Source: Kofleriaceae bacterium
Lineage (GTDB): Bacteria > Myxococcota_A > Polyangia > Haliangiales > Haliangiaceae
DNA: 64,000 nucleotides
Reading direction: 5' to 3'
Assembly (NCBI GenBank): GCA_020633495.1
Contig: JACKDR010000016.1
Coordinates: 129,016 to 193,015 of the forward strand
The notes below the pieces were generated by a model, which did no database searches, was not told the origin of the DNA, and worked only from the letters and a program-made list of their open reading frames with translations. The position numbers and the translations under genes are program-made. Shown here piece after piece: positions 48,390 to 55,639 of this stretch (the stretch's first letter is position 1; every line of letters begins with the position of its first letter).

Positions 48390-48920
48390 CTAGGGGAAGG
48401 TGATCCGGCCCGGCTGGTCGACGCCGCTGTGGCACGAGTTGCAGTCACCGTCCCGGAAGTTCTCGATCATCTGGGCGTTGGTCGGGCACCGGCTGACCGC
48501 GGTGATGTACGGCGGCACCAGCTGGGCCTGGGAGTAGAAGTTGCCGTTCTGCTGGGTCGGCAGGTGCAGGACGGTGCCGGCGGCGTCGATGAGGATCACG
48601 GTCGAGCCGGACAGCGGCGTCACGCCGTCGCTCTTGTAGGCGGTGCCGCCGATCGAGAACACCGGCGCGCCGGCGGCCTGGCCGTTGTGGCACTCGAGGC
48701 AGTTCTGGCCCGGGTTGTGGTAGCCGGACCCGACGGACTGGACCTGCGGCACGCAGTCGCCGGGGGCGGCGTCGGGCGGCGTGGCGTCAGGGGGCAGGGC
48801 CGCGTCGACCTGATCCTGGGGGTCCGGCGGGTCCGGCAGCCCGAACGGATCGAGGCAGCCGGCGGCGGCACCGGTGGCGAGCAGGGTGATGAAGGCGAAG
48901 GTCTGGGTCAGGCGCCGCAT
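48390..48920 (-). CDS. lipoprotein with two CxxCH haem motifs
   Basis: 176 residues from ATG at 48920. The lipoprotein signal (ITLLATGAAAGC) is followed by a Pro/Asp-rich tether. The mature domain has CLECH (about residue 90) and CNSCH (about 162), both fitting c-type haem attachment. Between them is a domain of strand pattern (FSIGGTAYKSDGVTPLSGSTVILIDAAG) like a carboxypeptidase-regulatory Ig fold. A surface electron carrier is plausible, but two motifs in a small domain could also be a metal site. No cytochrome assembly genes are near. Confidence 0.7.
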   Translation of the reverse strand: MRRLTQTFAFITLLATGAAAGCLDPFGLPDPPDPQDQVDAALPPDATPPDAAPGDCVPQVQSVGSGYHNPGQNCLECHNGQAAGAPVFSIGGTAYKSDGVTPLSGSTVILIDAAGTVLHLPTQQNGNFYSQAQLVPPYITAVSRCPTNAQMIENFRDGDCNSCHSGVDQPGRITFP

Positions 48921-49152
48921 GCGGGAGCTCCTGGCAACATACGTTACATCAAGCAGTTGCCGTGCCACCCGCGTCCACCGTGATCTCGGATCCTTACGCG
49001 CGCGTCAGGTGGGGACTCCCGTGGCGAGTGGCACCTCGGTCCCCGGGTCGCGGCCCCACGGCGCGCCCGGCCGAATGCGCGCCCGACCGGGTCGGGAATG
49101 AGGCCTTCGGCGATATCGTTGCGACGTCCGATGGCCACGGTCGGGAGGTGAC

Positions 49153-50841
49153 ATGCACGATCAGGTGAACCGGGACTGGCAGGTCCTCCATGGCTACCCG
49201 CTCCCGGACGCGGCCCGTCGCGTCCTGGTCGACCCCGCGGGCGAGCTCGCGGCGTACCGGGCCGCCGACTTCCTCGACCGGCGCAACGTGGTCGAGGCGG
49301 CGATCCAGGCGTCGACCGCCGGCCACCGGCTGGCGCTGTGGGAGCCGTTCGTCAGCGTGCTGCCGTCGCGGTCGCTGGGCAACGGCGACATCCTGTTCAC
49401 GTACGTGCCGTCCCCGATCTACGACCCGACCTCGGTCGCGTTGTTGGTGTGGAACCACGAGCGAGATCACTTCGACCGGGCCAGCGACGACGACCTCGCC
49501 GAGGTCGGGCACCCCGGGCCGCCCGGCGATCCGGCCAAGGCGCTGACCTTCGTCGGCCGCGGCGCCTACCTGGTCGAGCTGCTCGCCCGCGGCCGCTTCG
49601 ACCTCGGCGCCTACCTCGCGTACGAGCACCTGCCGCTGGCCGACACCGCCGCGTTCCGCGCCAACGTCGCGGCGTCGCCGCCGACCGGGGTCTACGCGCT
49701 GTGGCACCTGTTCTTCGCCGGCCCCGCCGCGGCGCTGCCGCCGATCCTCGAGGCCGCCCGGCACAGCCCGGCGCGGTGGACCCGCGACTCGGCGGCGCTG
49801 ATCGACGAGCTCCTCGCCGGGCGCACCCAGCTCGGGCCGATCGCCGACGTCCAGGCGCTGCGCGCCGAGGTCGCCGCGGTGGCGTCGGACCCGGCGACGA
49901 CCGCGCGGGTCGCGGCGGCGCGCTGGCGCGCCCAGGTCGAGCAGCAGCTGGCGCGGGTCGGGCCGGCCACGTTGATCCGCGACGACGCGGCCGCGGCGCC
50001 GTGCCCGGGCGTCGCGGCGGCGCGCCTCGGCGACCTCGACCTCGAGGTCCTGGAGGCGCGTCCGCACCAGCACCGGCTGGTGCTGCGCCGCGACGGCCGC
50101 GCGCTCGACGCCATGCCGCTGGCCGGCGTCGGCGGCACCCCCGACCACGCGCCCGTCTTCGAGGTCGTGCGGGACGCGCCGGCGCCGCTGGTCGCGCTGT
50201 GGCGTCCGTACGATCCGGCGCGGCCGCAGGTGATGGGCGCGGTGGCGCTGGTCGCGGTCGTCGAGGGCCGGCTGGTCCACGTCTGCGAGTGGCCGCTCGA
50301 CGTCCACCACCTCGAGACCCGCGACGGCGCGCTGGTCGCGCGCACCGCGGACGGCGCCGGTTACCGGCTCGCCGGGCTCGACGCCGTGCGCCCGGCCGCG
50401 CCGGCCCCGCCGCGCCTGCCCGGTCGGGTCGCGTCGCCGCCGGCGTCGTCGCCGCCGCCGGAGCTCGACGGTGACCGCCTCGAGCTGACGCCGACGTCGC
50501 TGCAGCTGTGGCGCGGCAAGCGGATGCTGTTCGAGGAGCCGCTGCCCGAGGCCTACGCGATGACGGTGCTCCCGGCGCGCCGCATGGTGGCGGTGTACGG
50601 CACCAGCTTCGAGCACCGGCCGATCGTCGACGTCCTGTACGTGCGGTCGCTGCAGCGCAAGGTCAAGGCGGGCCAGGGCTGCTGCAGCTGGGTGAGCCTG
50701 GCGGTCGACGGCTGCGACGTCCAGCTCGCGAGCACCGACGACCGCCTCTACGTCCACGACGGCCGCGACTGGATCGAGATCGACGACGAGCCCCTGACCT
50801 CGGTGCCGAGCTGGATCCGCAACCGCGGCTGGGTGAGCTGA
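49153..50841 (+). CDS. large cytoplasmic protein, unknown
   Basis: 562 residues, with no signal peptide or membrane helix. The first 260 residues are mixed helix and strand (ALWEPFVSVLPSRSLGNGDILFTYVPSPIY). A Pro/Ala linker separates the last 130 (about 435-562), which repeat a strand pattern ending in DRLYVHDGRDWIEIDDEPL, like propeller blades. There is a CC pair near residue 514. It probably shares a transcript with the YVTN propeller gene 28 bases downstream. No family or catalytic motif is recognised. Confidence 0.65.
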   Translation: MHDQVNRDWQVLHGYPLPDAARRVLVDPAGELAAYRAADFLDRRNVVEAAIQASTAGHRLALWEPFVSVLPSRSLGNGDILFTYVPSPIYDPTSVALLVWNHERDHFDRASDDDLAEVGHPGPPGDPAKALTFVGRGAYLVELLARGRFDLGAYLAYEHLPLADTAAFRANVAASPPTGVYALWHLFFAGPAAALPPILEAARHSPARWTRDSAALIDELLAGRTQLGPIADVQALRAEVAAVASDPATTARVAAARWRAQVEQQLARVGPATLIRDDAAAAPCPGVAAARLGDLDLEVLEARPHQHRLVLRRDGRALDAMPLAGVGGTPDHAPVFEVVRDAPAPLVALWRPYDPARPQVMGAVALVAVVEGRLVHVCEWPLDVHHLETRDGALVARTADGAGYRLAGLDAVRPAAPAPPRLPGRVASPPASSPPPELDGDRLELTPTSLQLWRGKRMLFEEPLPEAYAMTVLPARRMVAVYGTSFEHRPIVDVLYVRSLQRKVKAGQGCCSWVSLAVDGCDVQLASTDDRLYVHDGRDWIEIDDEPLTSVPSWIRNRGWVS

Positions 50842-50869
50842 GCGGGACGTGGAGACCGGCGAGCGGGTG

Positions 50870-52210
50870 ATGGACGCCGATCGCGACCTCGAGCTGCCGG
50901 CGACCTGGTTCGGCGATCCGCGGCGCGCGCGGCGCCGCCTGATCATCACGGCCGCGCTGGTCGCCGCGATCGCCGTCAACGTCGGGCTGCTCGCCTACGG
51001 GCTGTGGGGCGGCGGCGGCGGCGCTGGCGAGGTCGCGTCGAGCCCCAGCGGCGACGGCGCCGCGGCCGGCGCCGAGCCCGGCGCGATCGCGGTCGCGCCG
51101 GCCGACGCCGCGGTCGCGCCCGACGCGCCGCCGCGCCCGGCCGGCTACGATCCGGCGGCGCCGCCGCCGTCCGACCTGGTCCGCTCGGCCACGCTCGGCG
51201 AGGTCAAGCGCAACCGCTGGGTCCACTTCGGCGCCGGCTACTGGCGGCTGTGGGGCGGCGCGCTCGCCGGCTCGCAGCCCAAGTCGGTCACGGTCGCCGC
51301 CTCGGGGGCGGTCTACGTCACCAACACCGGCTACCACGATCGCGACAACGTCGACCGCTGGGATCCGGTGACGCTCGAGGTCGCCGCCACCGCCCAGTTC
51401 AAGGGCAACGCGGTCGAGCAGGTGCTGTCGCCCGACCAGCACACGCTCTACGTCTCGAACTTCTACCACCAGGAGGTGCTGGCCCTCGACGCCGACACCC
51501 TCGCGGTGACGCGCCGCTTCCACGTCGGCAAGGTGCCCAAGCACATGGCGATCTCCGCCGACGGCCGCACGCTCTACGCGTCCAACTGGGACAGCGGCTC
51601 GACGACGATCATCGACATCGCGACCGGTGACGCCCAGGACATCGCGGTCGGACGCGAGCCGCGCGGCACCGCCGCCAGCGCCGACGGCACCCGCCTCTAC
51701 GTCGTCAACTTCGACTCCGACACGATCTCGGTGATCGATCTCGCGACCCGCCGCGTGGTCAAGACGCTGGGCAAGGTCGGCTGCGACGCGCCCCGCCACG
51801 CGGTCGTGACCCGTGACGACCGCTGGGTCCTGGTGACCTGCTACCACGGGCGCAACGTCGTCGTGATCGACCGCCAGACCGACGAGGTCGTCCGCTCGAT
51901 CACCGTCGGCCAGGGGCCCAAGACGATCGACGTGTCGTGGGACGGCGCGTTCGCCTACACCGCCGACTACACCGCCCACTCGATGTCGATCATCGATCTG
52001 GCGACCTGGACCGCGAAGCGGGTGCCGCTGCCGATCTGGCGCGCCTCGGGCCTGGCGGTCTCGCACGACGATCGCCGCATCTACGTCACCGGCTGGGACT
52101 CCCGCAGCCTGGTCGTGGTCCAGCGCTGGCTGCCTGGCGATCCGATCGGCGCGGTCAGCCCGCGGCAGCCCACCGGCGCCTGCCTGCGCACCAACGGCGA
52201 CGGCTGCTGA
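50870..52210 (+). CDS. YVTN-type beta-propeller, membrane-anchored
   Basis: 446 residues. A charged start precedes one membrane helix (LIITAALVAAIAVNVGLLAYGLW, about 25-47) and an Ala/Pro tether. From about residue 110 to the end are YVTN/lactonase-like blades: TLYVSNFYHQEVLALDADTL, TLYASNWDSGSTTIIDIATG, RLYVVNFDSDTISVIDLATR, FAYTADYTAHSMSIIDLATW. The number of repeats suggests a seven-bladed propeller outside the membrane, probably binding a protein or cell-wall ligand. ATG 50870 was used; GTG at 50849 in the same frame is possible. Confidence 0.8.
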   Translation: MDADRDLELPATWFGDPRRARRRLIITAALVAAIAVNVGLLAYGLWGGGGGAGEVASSPSGDGAAAGAEPGAIAVAPADAAVAPDAPPRPAGYDPAAPPPSDLVRSATLGEVKRNRWVHFGAGYWRLWGGALAGSQPKSVTVAASGAVYVTNTGYHDRDNVDRWDPVTLEVAATAQFKGNAVEQVLSPDQHTLYVSNFYHQEVLALDADTLAVTRRFHVGKVPKHMAISADGRTLYASNWDSGSTTIIDIATGDAQDIAVGREPRGTAASADGTRLYVVNFDSDTISVIDLATRRVVKTLGKVGCDAPRHAVVTRDDRWVLVTCYHGRNVVVIDRQTDEVVRSITVGQGPKTIDVSWDGAFAYTADYTAHSMSIIDLATWTAKRVPLPIWRASGLAVSHDDRRIYVTGWDSRSLVVVQRWLPGDPIGAVSPRQPTGACLRTNGDGC

Positions 52211-52266
52211 GCCGCGACGCCGGCGATCGGCGCTGCGGCGGGCGCGTCGGCGGCGACGGGGGTACC

Positions 52267-53682
52267 ATGGTCGGCATGGAGGAGATCAGCCTCTGGCAGC
52301 AGGTGTGTCGGCAGTTCGATCGGGCGGCGGCGCACACCAAGCACGCGCCCGGCATCCTGGCCCAGATCCGGGCGTGCAACCACGTCTACCGCATCGCCTT
52401 CCCGCTGCGCCGCGACGACGGCTCGGTGCAGGTGATCCACGGCTGGCGCGCCGAGCACAGCCACCACAAGCTGCCGACCAAGGGCGGCATCCGCTACAGC
52501 ATGGTGGTCAGCGAGGACGAGGTCATGGGCCTCGCCGCGCTGATGACCTACAAGTGCGCGATCGTCGACGTCCCGTTCGGCGGCGCCAAGGGCGGCATCA
52601 AGATCTCGGTCAAGGACTACTCGACCGGCGAGCTCGAGCGCATCACCCGCCGCTACACCACCGAGCTGATGCACAAGCAGTTCATCGGCCCCGGCATCGA
52701 CGTGCCGGCGCCCGACTACGGCACCGGCGCGCGCGAGATGGCGTGGATCGCCGACACCTACCAGGCGATCTCGACCGACAAGCTCGAGGCCCTGGCCTGC
52801 GTCACCGGCAAGCCGGTCGGGCAGGGCGGCATCCGCGGCCGCAAGGAGGCCACCGGCCGCGGCGTCTACCTCGGCATCCGCGAGGCGGTCAACGTCGTCG
52901 AGGACATGACGCCGCTGGGGCTGAGCGCCGGCCTCGGCGGCAAGCGCGTCGTCGTCCAGGGCCTCGGCAACGTCGGCTACCACGCCGCCAAGTTCCTGCA
53001 GGAGGGCGGCGCGGTGATCGTCGGCCTCGCCGAGTACGAGGGCGCGATCGCCAGCGACGCCGGCCTCGATCTCGAGGCCGTGATGGCCCACCGCGCCGCC
53101 ACCGGCTCGCTGCTCGGCTTCCCGGGCGCGCGCGACCTGCCGGATCGGCGCGCCGCGCTCGAGCTCGACTGCGACGTCCTGGTGCCGGCCGCGCTCGAGA
53201 ACGTCATCACCGCGGAGAACGCGCCGCGCATCCGCGCCAAGATCATCGCCGAGGCCGCCAACGGCCCGGTGACCTCCGACGCCGACAACATGCTGCTCGA
53301 CCGCGGCGTCCTGGTGCTGCCCGACATCTACCTCAACGCCGGCGGCGTCACGGTGTCGTACTTCGAGTGGCTCAAGAACCTGTCGCACGTCCGGTTCGGC
53401 CGCATGGACAAGCGCCGCGACCAGCACATCTTCGGCGAGCTGGTCGGCGCGCTGCAGCGCCTGACCGGGATGCGGCTGCGTCACGACGAGGTCGTCGACA
53501 TCACGCGCGGGCCCGACGAGGAAGACCTGGTCAACTCCGGCCTCGAGGACACGATGGTCATGGCCTACCAGGAGATCCGGACCATCGCGAAGCGCGACAA
53601 GGTCGACCTGCGGACGGCGTCGCTGATCTCGGCGATCGACAAGATCGCGCGGACCTACAGCGAGCTGGGCATCTTCCCGTAG
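52267..53682 (+). CDS. gdhA: glutamate dehydrogenase
   Basis: 471 residues from ATG 52267, which has GGGGG just upstream; ATG 52276 is an alternative. The Glu/Leu/Phe/Val dehydrogenase dimerisation domain has KGGIRYSMVVSEDEVMGLA and the catalytic Lys in PFGGAKGGIK. The NAD(P) domain has RVVVQGLGNVGYHAAKF, and AEAANGPVTSDADNML is conserved in the family. The enzyme interconverts glutamate and 2-oxoglutarate plus ammonia. The acidic residue after GLGNVG favours NAD, but this is not certain. It is monocistronic or last in the unit; the tRNA-array promoter lies 57 bases downstream. Confidence 0.93.
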   Translation: MVGMEEISLWQQVCRQFDRAAAHTKHAPGILAQIRACNHVYRIAFPLRRDDGSVQVIHGWRAEHSHHKLPTKGGIRYSMVVSEDEVMGLAALMTYKCAIVDVPFGGAKGGIKISVKDYSTGELERITRRYTTELMHKQFIGPGIDVPAPDYGTGAREMAWIADTYQAISTDKLEALACVTGKPVGQGGIRGRKEATGRGVYLGIREAVNVVEDMTPLGLSAGLGGKRVVVQGLGNVGYHAAKFLQEGGAVIVGLAEYEGAIASDAGLDLEAVMAHRAATGSLLGFPGARDLPDRRAALELDCDVLVPAALENVITAENAPRIRAKIIAEAANGPVTSDADNMLLDRGVLVLPDIYLNAGGVTVSYFEWLKNLSHVRFGRMDKRRDQHIFGELVGALQRLTGMRLRHDEVVDITRGPDEEDLVNSGLEDTMVMAYQEIRTIAKRDKVDLRTASLISAIDKIARTYSELGIFP

Positions 53683-53738
53683 CGGCGCACGGCGACGCGC
53701 GGGTGTGACGGTCGCGATCGCGGCGTGCGAGAAATCCG

Positions 53739-53767
53739 TTGACGACGTCGATGGCGGTTGCTAGTGA
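53739..53767 (+). promoter_or_regulatory. sigma70-type promoter before the tRNA array
   Basis: TTGACG at 53739-53744, a spacer of exactly 17 bases, then TAGTGA at 53762-53767. It is close to the TTGACA/TATAAT consensus and stands out in 73% GC DNA. The nearest features downstream are a hairpin (54040) and the tRNA array, so it probably drives stable-RNA transcription. Confidence 0.6.
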
Positions 53768-54039
53768 AGGAGGGCCTCGCGATCGACTCCGGTCGCGCGG
53801 CGGACGCGGCGGGCGCCGCCGGCACCACGCCGACCCACCCGTGACGTTCCCGGCCCGACGCGCCTGAATGGATCGTCCGGCCGCCTCGTCCGTCTCAGCC
53901 CTCGAGCACGACCATGACCACCACCCAGCGAAATCATCCGCATCGCGAACCGACCGTCGTCCGCAGGACGCACGATCGGCAGGTGGCACGCGCGTAGACG
54001 CCCACGGATCCTCGACGGATCCCGACGACGTTCGCGACG
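53768..54039. other. leader region without a recognisable gene
   Basis: No coding frame with protein-like composition and no tRNA fold found by eye on either strand. It lies between a strong promoter and a terminator-like hairpin, so a short stable RNA of about 290 bases could be made here. Nothing more can be said from sequence. Confidence 0.3.
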
Positions 54040-54062
54040 AGAGCCACCTCACGGGTGGCTCT
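54040..54062 (+). terminator. terminator-like hairpin
   Basis: AGAGCCACC and GGTGGCTCT pair around a five-base loop, followed by TCTGGTT. The stem is perfect. It may end a leader RNA started at about 53775, or act as a processing or attenuation site before the tRNA array. Confidence 0.55.
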
Positions 54063-54127
54063 TCTGGTTCCGGAGCTCCTCGCGCCCCCGGTGCGCCCGC
54101 CGCTCGCCGCGGCGAGGTGCGCCTCGA

Positions 54128-54198
54128 TCCGGACTCGTCCAGCGGCAGGACACGCGGCTCTGACCCGCGAGAGCCAGGTTCGAATCCTGGGTCCGGTG
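54128..54198 (+). tRNA. tRNA-Gln (CTG)
   Basis: Acceptor TCCGGAC pairs with GTCCGG plus a T-T end pair, D-stem GTCC/GGAC, anticodon arm CGCGG-CTCTGAC-CCGCG (anticodon CTG) and T-arm CCAGG-TTCGAAT-CCTGG. The mismatch at 1-72 is unusual but bacterial tRNA-Gln is weak there. First unit of the array. Confidence 0.85.
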
Positions 54199-54253
54199 CC
54201 CACGGCTCTGTGACAACTCGATCGATCGCACGCGCGAGCTGACGCGTGTGCAT

Positions 54254-54327
54254 GCTTCGCGCGGCCTCCCGGGGAGGCGCTCGCCTTGTAAGCGAGAAGG
54301 GCGGTTCGACTCCGACGCGGAGCTCCA
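54254..54327 (+). tRNA. tRNA-Thr-like (TGT), atypical
   Basis: Acceptor GCTTCGC/GCGGAGC (one G-U), anticodon arm CTCGC-CTTGTAA-GCGAG with anticodon TGT, and an encoded 3' CCA. Odd features: no T at position 8, an ill-paired D-arm and a G-A mismatch in the T-stem (GGCGG/CCGAC). It may be a degenerate or mobile-type tRNA. Confidence 0.55.
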
Positions 54328-54328
54328 C

Positions 54329-54400
54329 GAGGCCGTAGCTCAGCGGCAGAGCGGCTGCTTGTTAAGCAGATGCGCGCAGGTTCGATCCCTGCCGGCCTCG
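54329..54400 (+). tRNA. tRNA-Asn (GTT)
   Basis: Acceptor GAGGCCG/CGGCCTC perfect, D-arm TAGCTCAGCGGCAGAGC, anticodon loop TTGTTAA with anticodon GTT, T-arm GCAGG-TTCGATC-CCTGC. It begins one base after the preceding unit's CCA. Confidence 0.88.
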
Positions 54401-54471
54401 CCGCACCGCCCGTCGGTGCGCGCGCGTCGCGTGTGAGCGTGGGTGTCGTCGGCGCACGGGCGCCGATTCTC

Positions 54472-54546
54472 GTCGCTGTAGCACAACGGTCAGTGCAACG
54501 GTTTCTCGAACCGGAGATCGGGGTTCGATTCCCCGCAGCGATACCA
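54472..54546 (+). tRNA. tRNA-Glu (CTC)
   Basis: Acceptor GTCGCTG/CAGCGAT (G-U end pair), D-stem GCAC/GTGC, anticodon loop TTCTCGA with anticodon CTC, T-arm CGGGG-TTCGATT-CCCCG, A73 and encoded CCA. The CTC anticodon reads the GAG codon, which is favoured in high-GC genes. Confidence 0.85.
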
Positions 54547-54570
54547 GACGTCCGGAAGCCGGACGTCCCT

Positions 54571-54642
54571 GCCACCGTCCTCCTGGATGGAGGCTCGGGG
54601 TGGCGAACCCCGATGCGGGAGGTTCGATCCCTTCCGGTGGCG
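54571..54642 (+). tRNA. tRNA-like unit, anticodon position GCG (Arg?), atypical
   Basis: Acceptor GCCACCG/CGGTGGC is perfect and the T-arm GGAGG-TTCGATC-CCTTC is good, but the anticodon loop is TGGCGAA: the invariant T33 is replaced by G. The D-loop is only about five bases and the link to the anticodon stem is too long. Amino-acid identity is uncertain, and it may be non-functional. Confidence 0.4.
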
Positions 54643-54654
54643 CGCGTCGGTCAT

Positions 54655-54728
54655 GGCGATCCTGGTGTAACGGTCCGCACAGGAGTCTGTGAAACTTCAG
54701 GTCCAGGGTTCGAGTCCCGGGGATCGCC
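54655..54728 (+). tRNA. tRNA-His (GTG), second copy
   Basis: G at -1, acceptor GCGATCC/GGATCGC and C73, the histidine identity pair. D-stem GTGT/GCAC, anticodon arm GGAGT-CTGTGAA-ACTTC with anticodon GTG. The T-stem has one mismatch. It is unrelated in sequence to the tRNA-His at 48243, so the genome has two very different His tRNAs. Confidence 0.85.
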
Positions 54729-54735
54729 CTCGCTG

Positions 54736-54799
<64 letters not shown>

Positions 54800-54807
54800 G
54801 GTTCACG

Positions 54808-54930
54808 GGGCACGTAGCTCAGCGGGAGAGCTCTTGCCGTCTCCGCCACCGCATCCGCTCGTCGGGTCGATAGGGGATGGTTACCGGACTATCAATCCAG
54901 AGGTCGCCGGTTCGAATCCGGCCGTGCTCC
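54808..54930 (+). tRNA. interrupted tRNA-like unit (anticodon ATC, Asp-like)
   Basis: The 5' part GGGCACG-TA-GCTC-AGCGGGA-GAGC (54808-54831) is a normal acceptor and D-arm. The 3' part from about 54883 has an anticodon arm with loop CTATCAA (ATC), T-arm GCCGG-TTCGAAT-CCGGC and acceptor CGTGCTC that pairs with the 5' end. About 50 extra bases lie between D-arm and anticodon stem. It could be a real insertion, an unusual intron or a broken gene. Confidence 0.4.
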
Positions 54931-54934
54931 ACTT

Positions 54935-55009
54935 CGAGGCGTAGCTCAGCAGCAGAGCGTGCGGCCGACCTCCGCAAGGACGCTGGTGCGACCCCAGCCG
55001 CCTCGACCA
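54935..55009 (+). tRNA. tRNA-Val-like (GAC), atypical
   Basis: All stems are perfect: acceptor CGAGGCG/CGCCTCG, D-stem GCTC/GAGC, anticodon TGCGG-CCGACCT-CCGCA (anticodon GAC), T-stem GCTGG/CCAGC, with A73 and CCA encoded. However position 33 is C instead of T, and the T-loop begins TGC rather than TTC, so function is doubtful. Confidence 0.55.
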
Positions 55010-55133
55010 CGACCGCGACGTCACCGCGGTGGCGCCGCGCTCGTCAACGCGCTGGCGCCGGCGCGCGCGACCGCGTGGTTTGCGGCACCTGCGGCACGCC
55101 ACGGCGGGCCCACGAGTTGCACCACCACGACGC

Positions 55134-55502
55134 GTGCATGTCGACCGCCGCAGCGCGATCCGCGCGCCCTGCGACCTCGCCGCCGAGTGGCGTCGTCGCC
55201 CCCGGTCGTTGACCGCGCGGGTCCGCGATCTGACCTGCGACGGGTTGTTCCTGGGCCTGCCCGCCGTGGTGCCCCTGGGCCAGATCATGGATCTGGTGGT
55301 CGCGCTGCCCACCGGCCCGGTCGAGCTCCTCGGCGTCAGCCGGTTCTGCGGGCGCACCCGCATGGGCCGGGGCATCGGCATTGCGATCCACGCGATCGCG
55401 CCCGACCATCGTGCCCGATGGGACGCCCACTATCAGGTCGCGCTCGAGGAGATGCTGCGCCGCATGCCGGACCCGGTGCAGCGGATCCTGCGCCGCCGCT
55501 AG
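55134..55502 (+). CDS. PilZ domain protein
   Basis: 122 residues from GTG at 55134, placed to include the first PilZ motif: RRSAIRAPCDL (RxxxR form), then DLTCDGLFLGLP (D-x-S-x-x-G form with Thr), and GRGIGIAIHAIA. Both motifs needed for c-di-GMP binding are close to consensus. The next ATG upstream in frame (55029) would add 35 Arg-rich residues of doubtful coding value. In another frame just upstream lies CGTCGTPRRAHELHHHDAC, which reads like a zinc ribbon and could belong here if one base is wrong near 55136. Confidence 0.7.
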   Translation: MHVDRRSAIRAPCDLAAEWRRRPRSLTARVRDLTCDGLFLGLPAVVPLGQIMDLVVALPTGPVELLGVSRFCGRTRMGRGIGIAIHAIAPDHRARWDAHYQVALEEMLRRMPDPVQRILRRR

Positions 55503-55639
55503 CGGCGCCGCGTCCGCGCGTTGACACCCGCGAGGCCGGCGGATGTGGCGCTGTCGCAACGGCGCGCCCCGGTCGTCCGCGCAACCACACGTCACTGCAG
55601 GTGGCAGGCGCGGGCACACCGCTTGCTGAGGGTCGCGGC

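Noticed and set aside
53934..54575. Leftward frame reading like GNRTPI..., AGIEPARI..., GPRIRTW...
   Set aside because: These are the familiar false proteins produced by translating the antisense of tRNA genes, and the frame exactly overlaps the tRNA array.
55521..55549. Promoter TTGACA upstream of the secreted protein at 55640
   Set aside because: The -35 is perfect, but no acceptable -10 lies 16-18 bases downstream (TGTGGC only).
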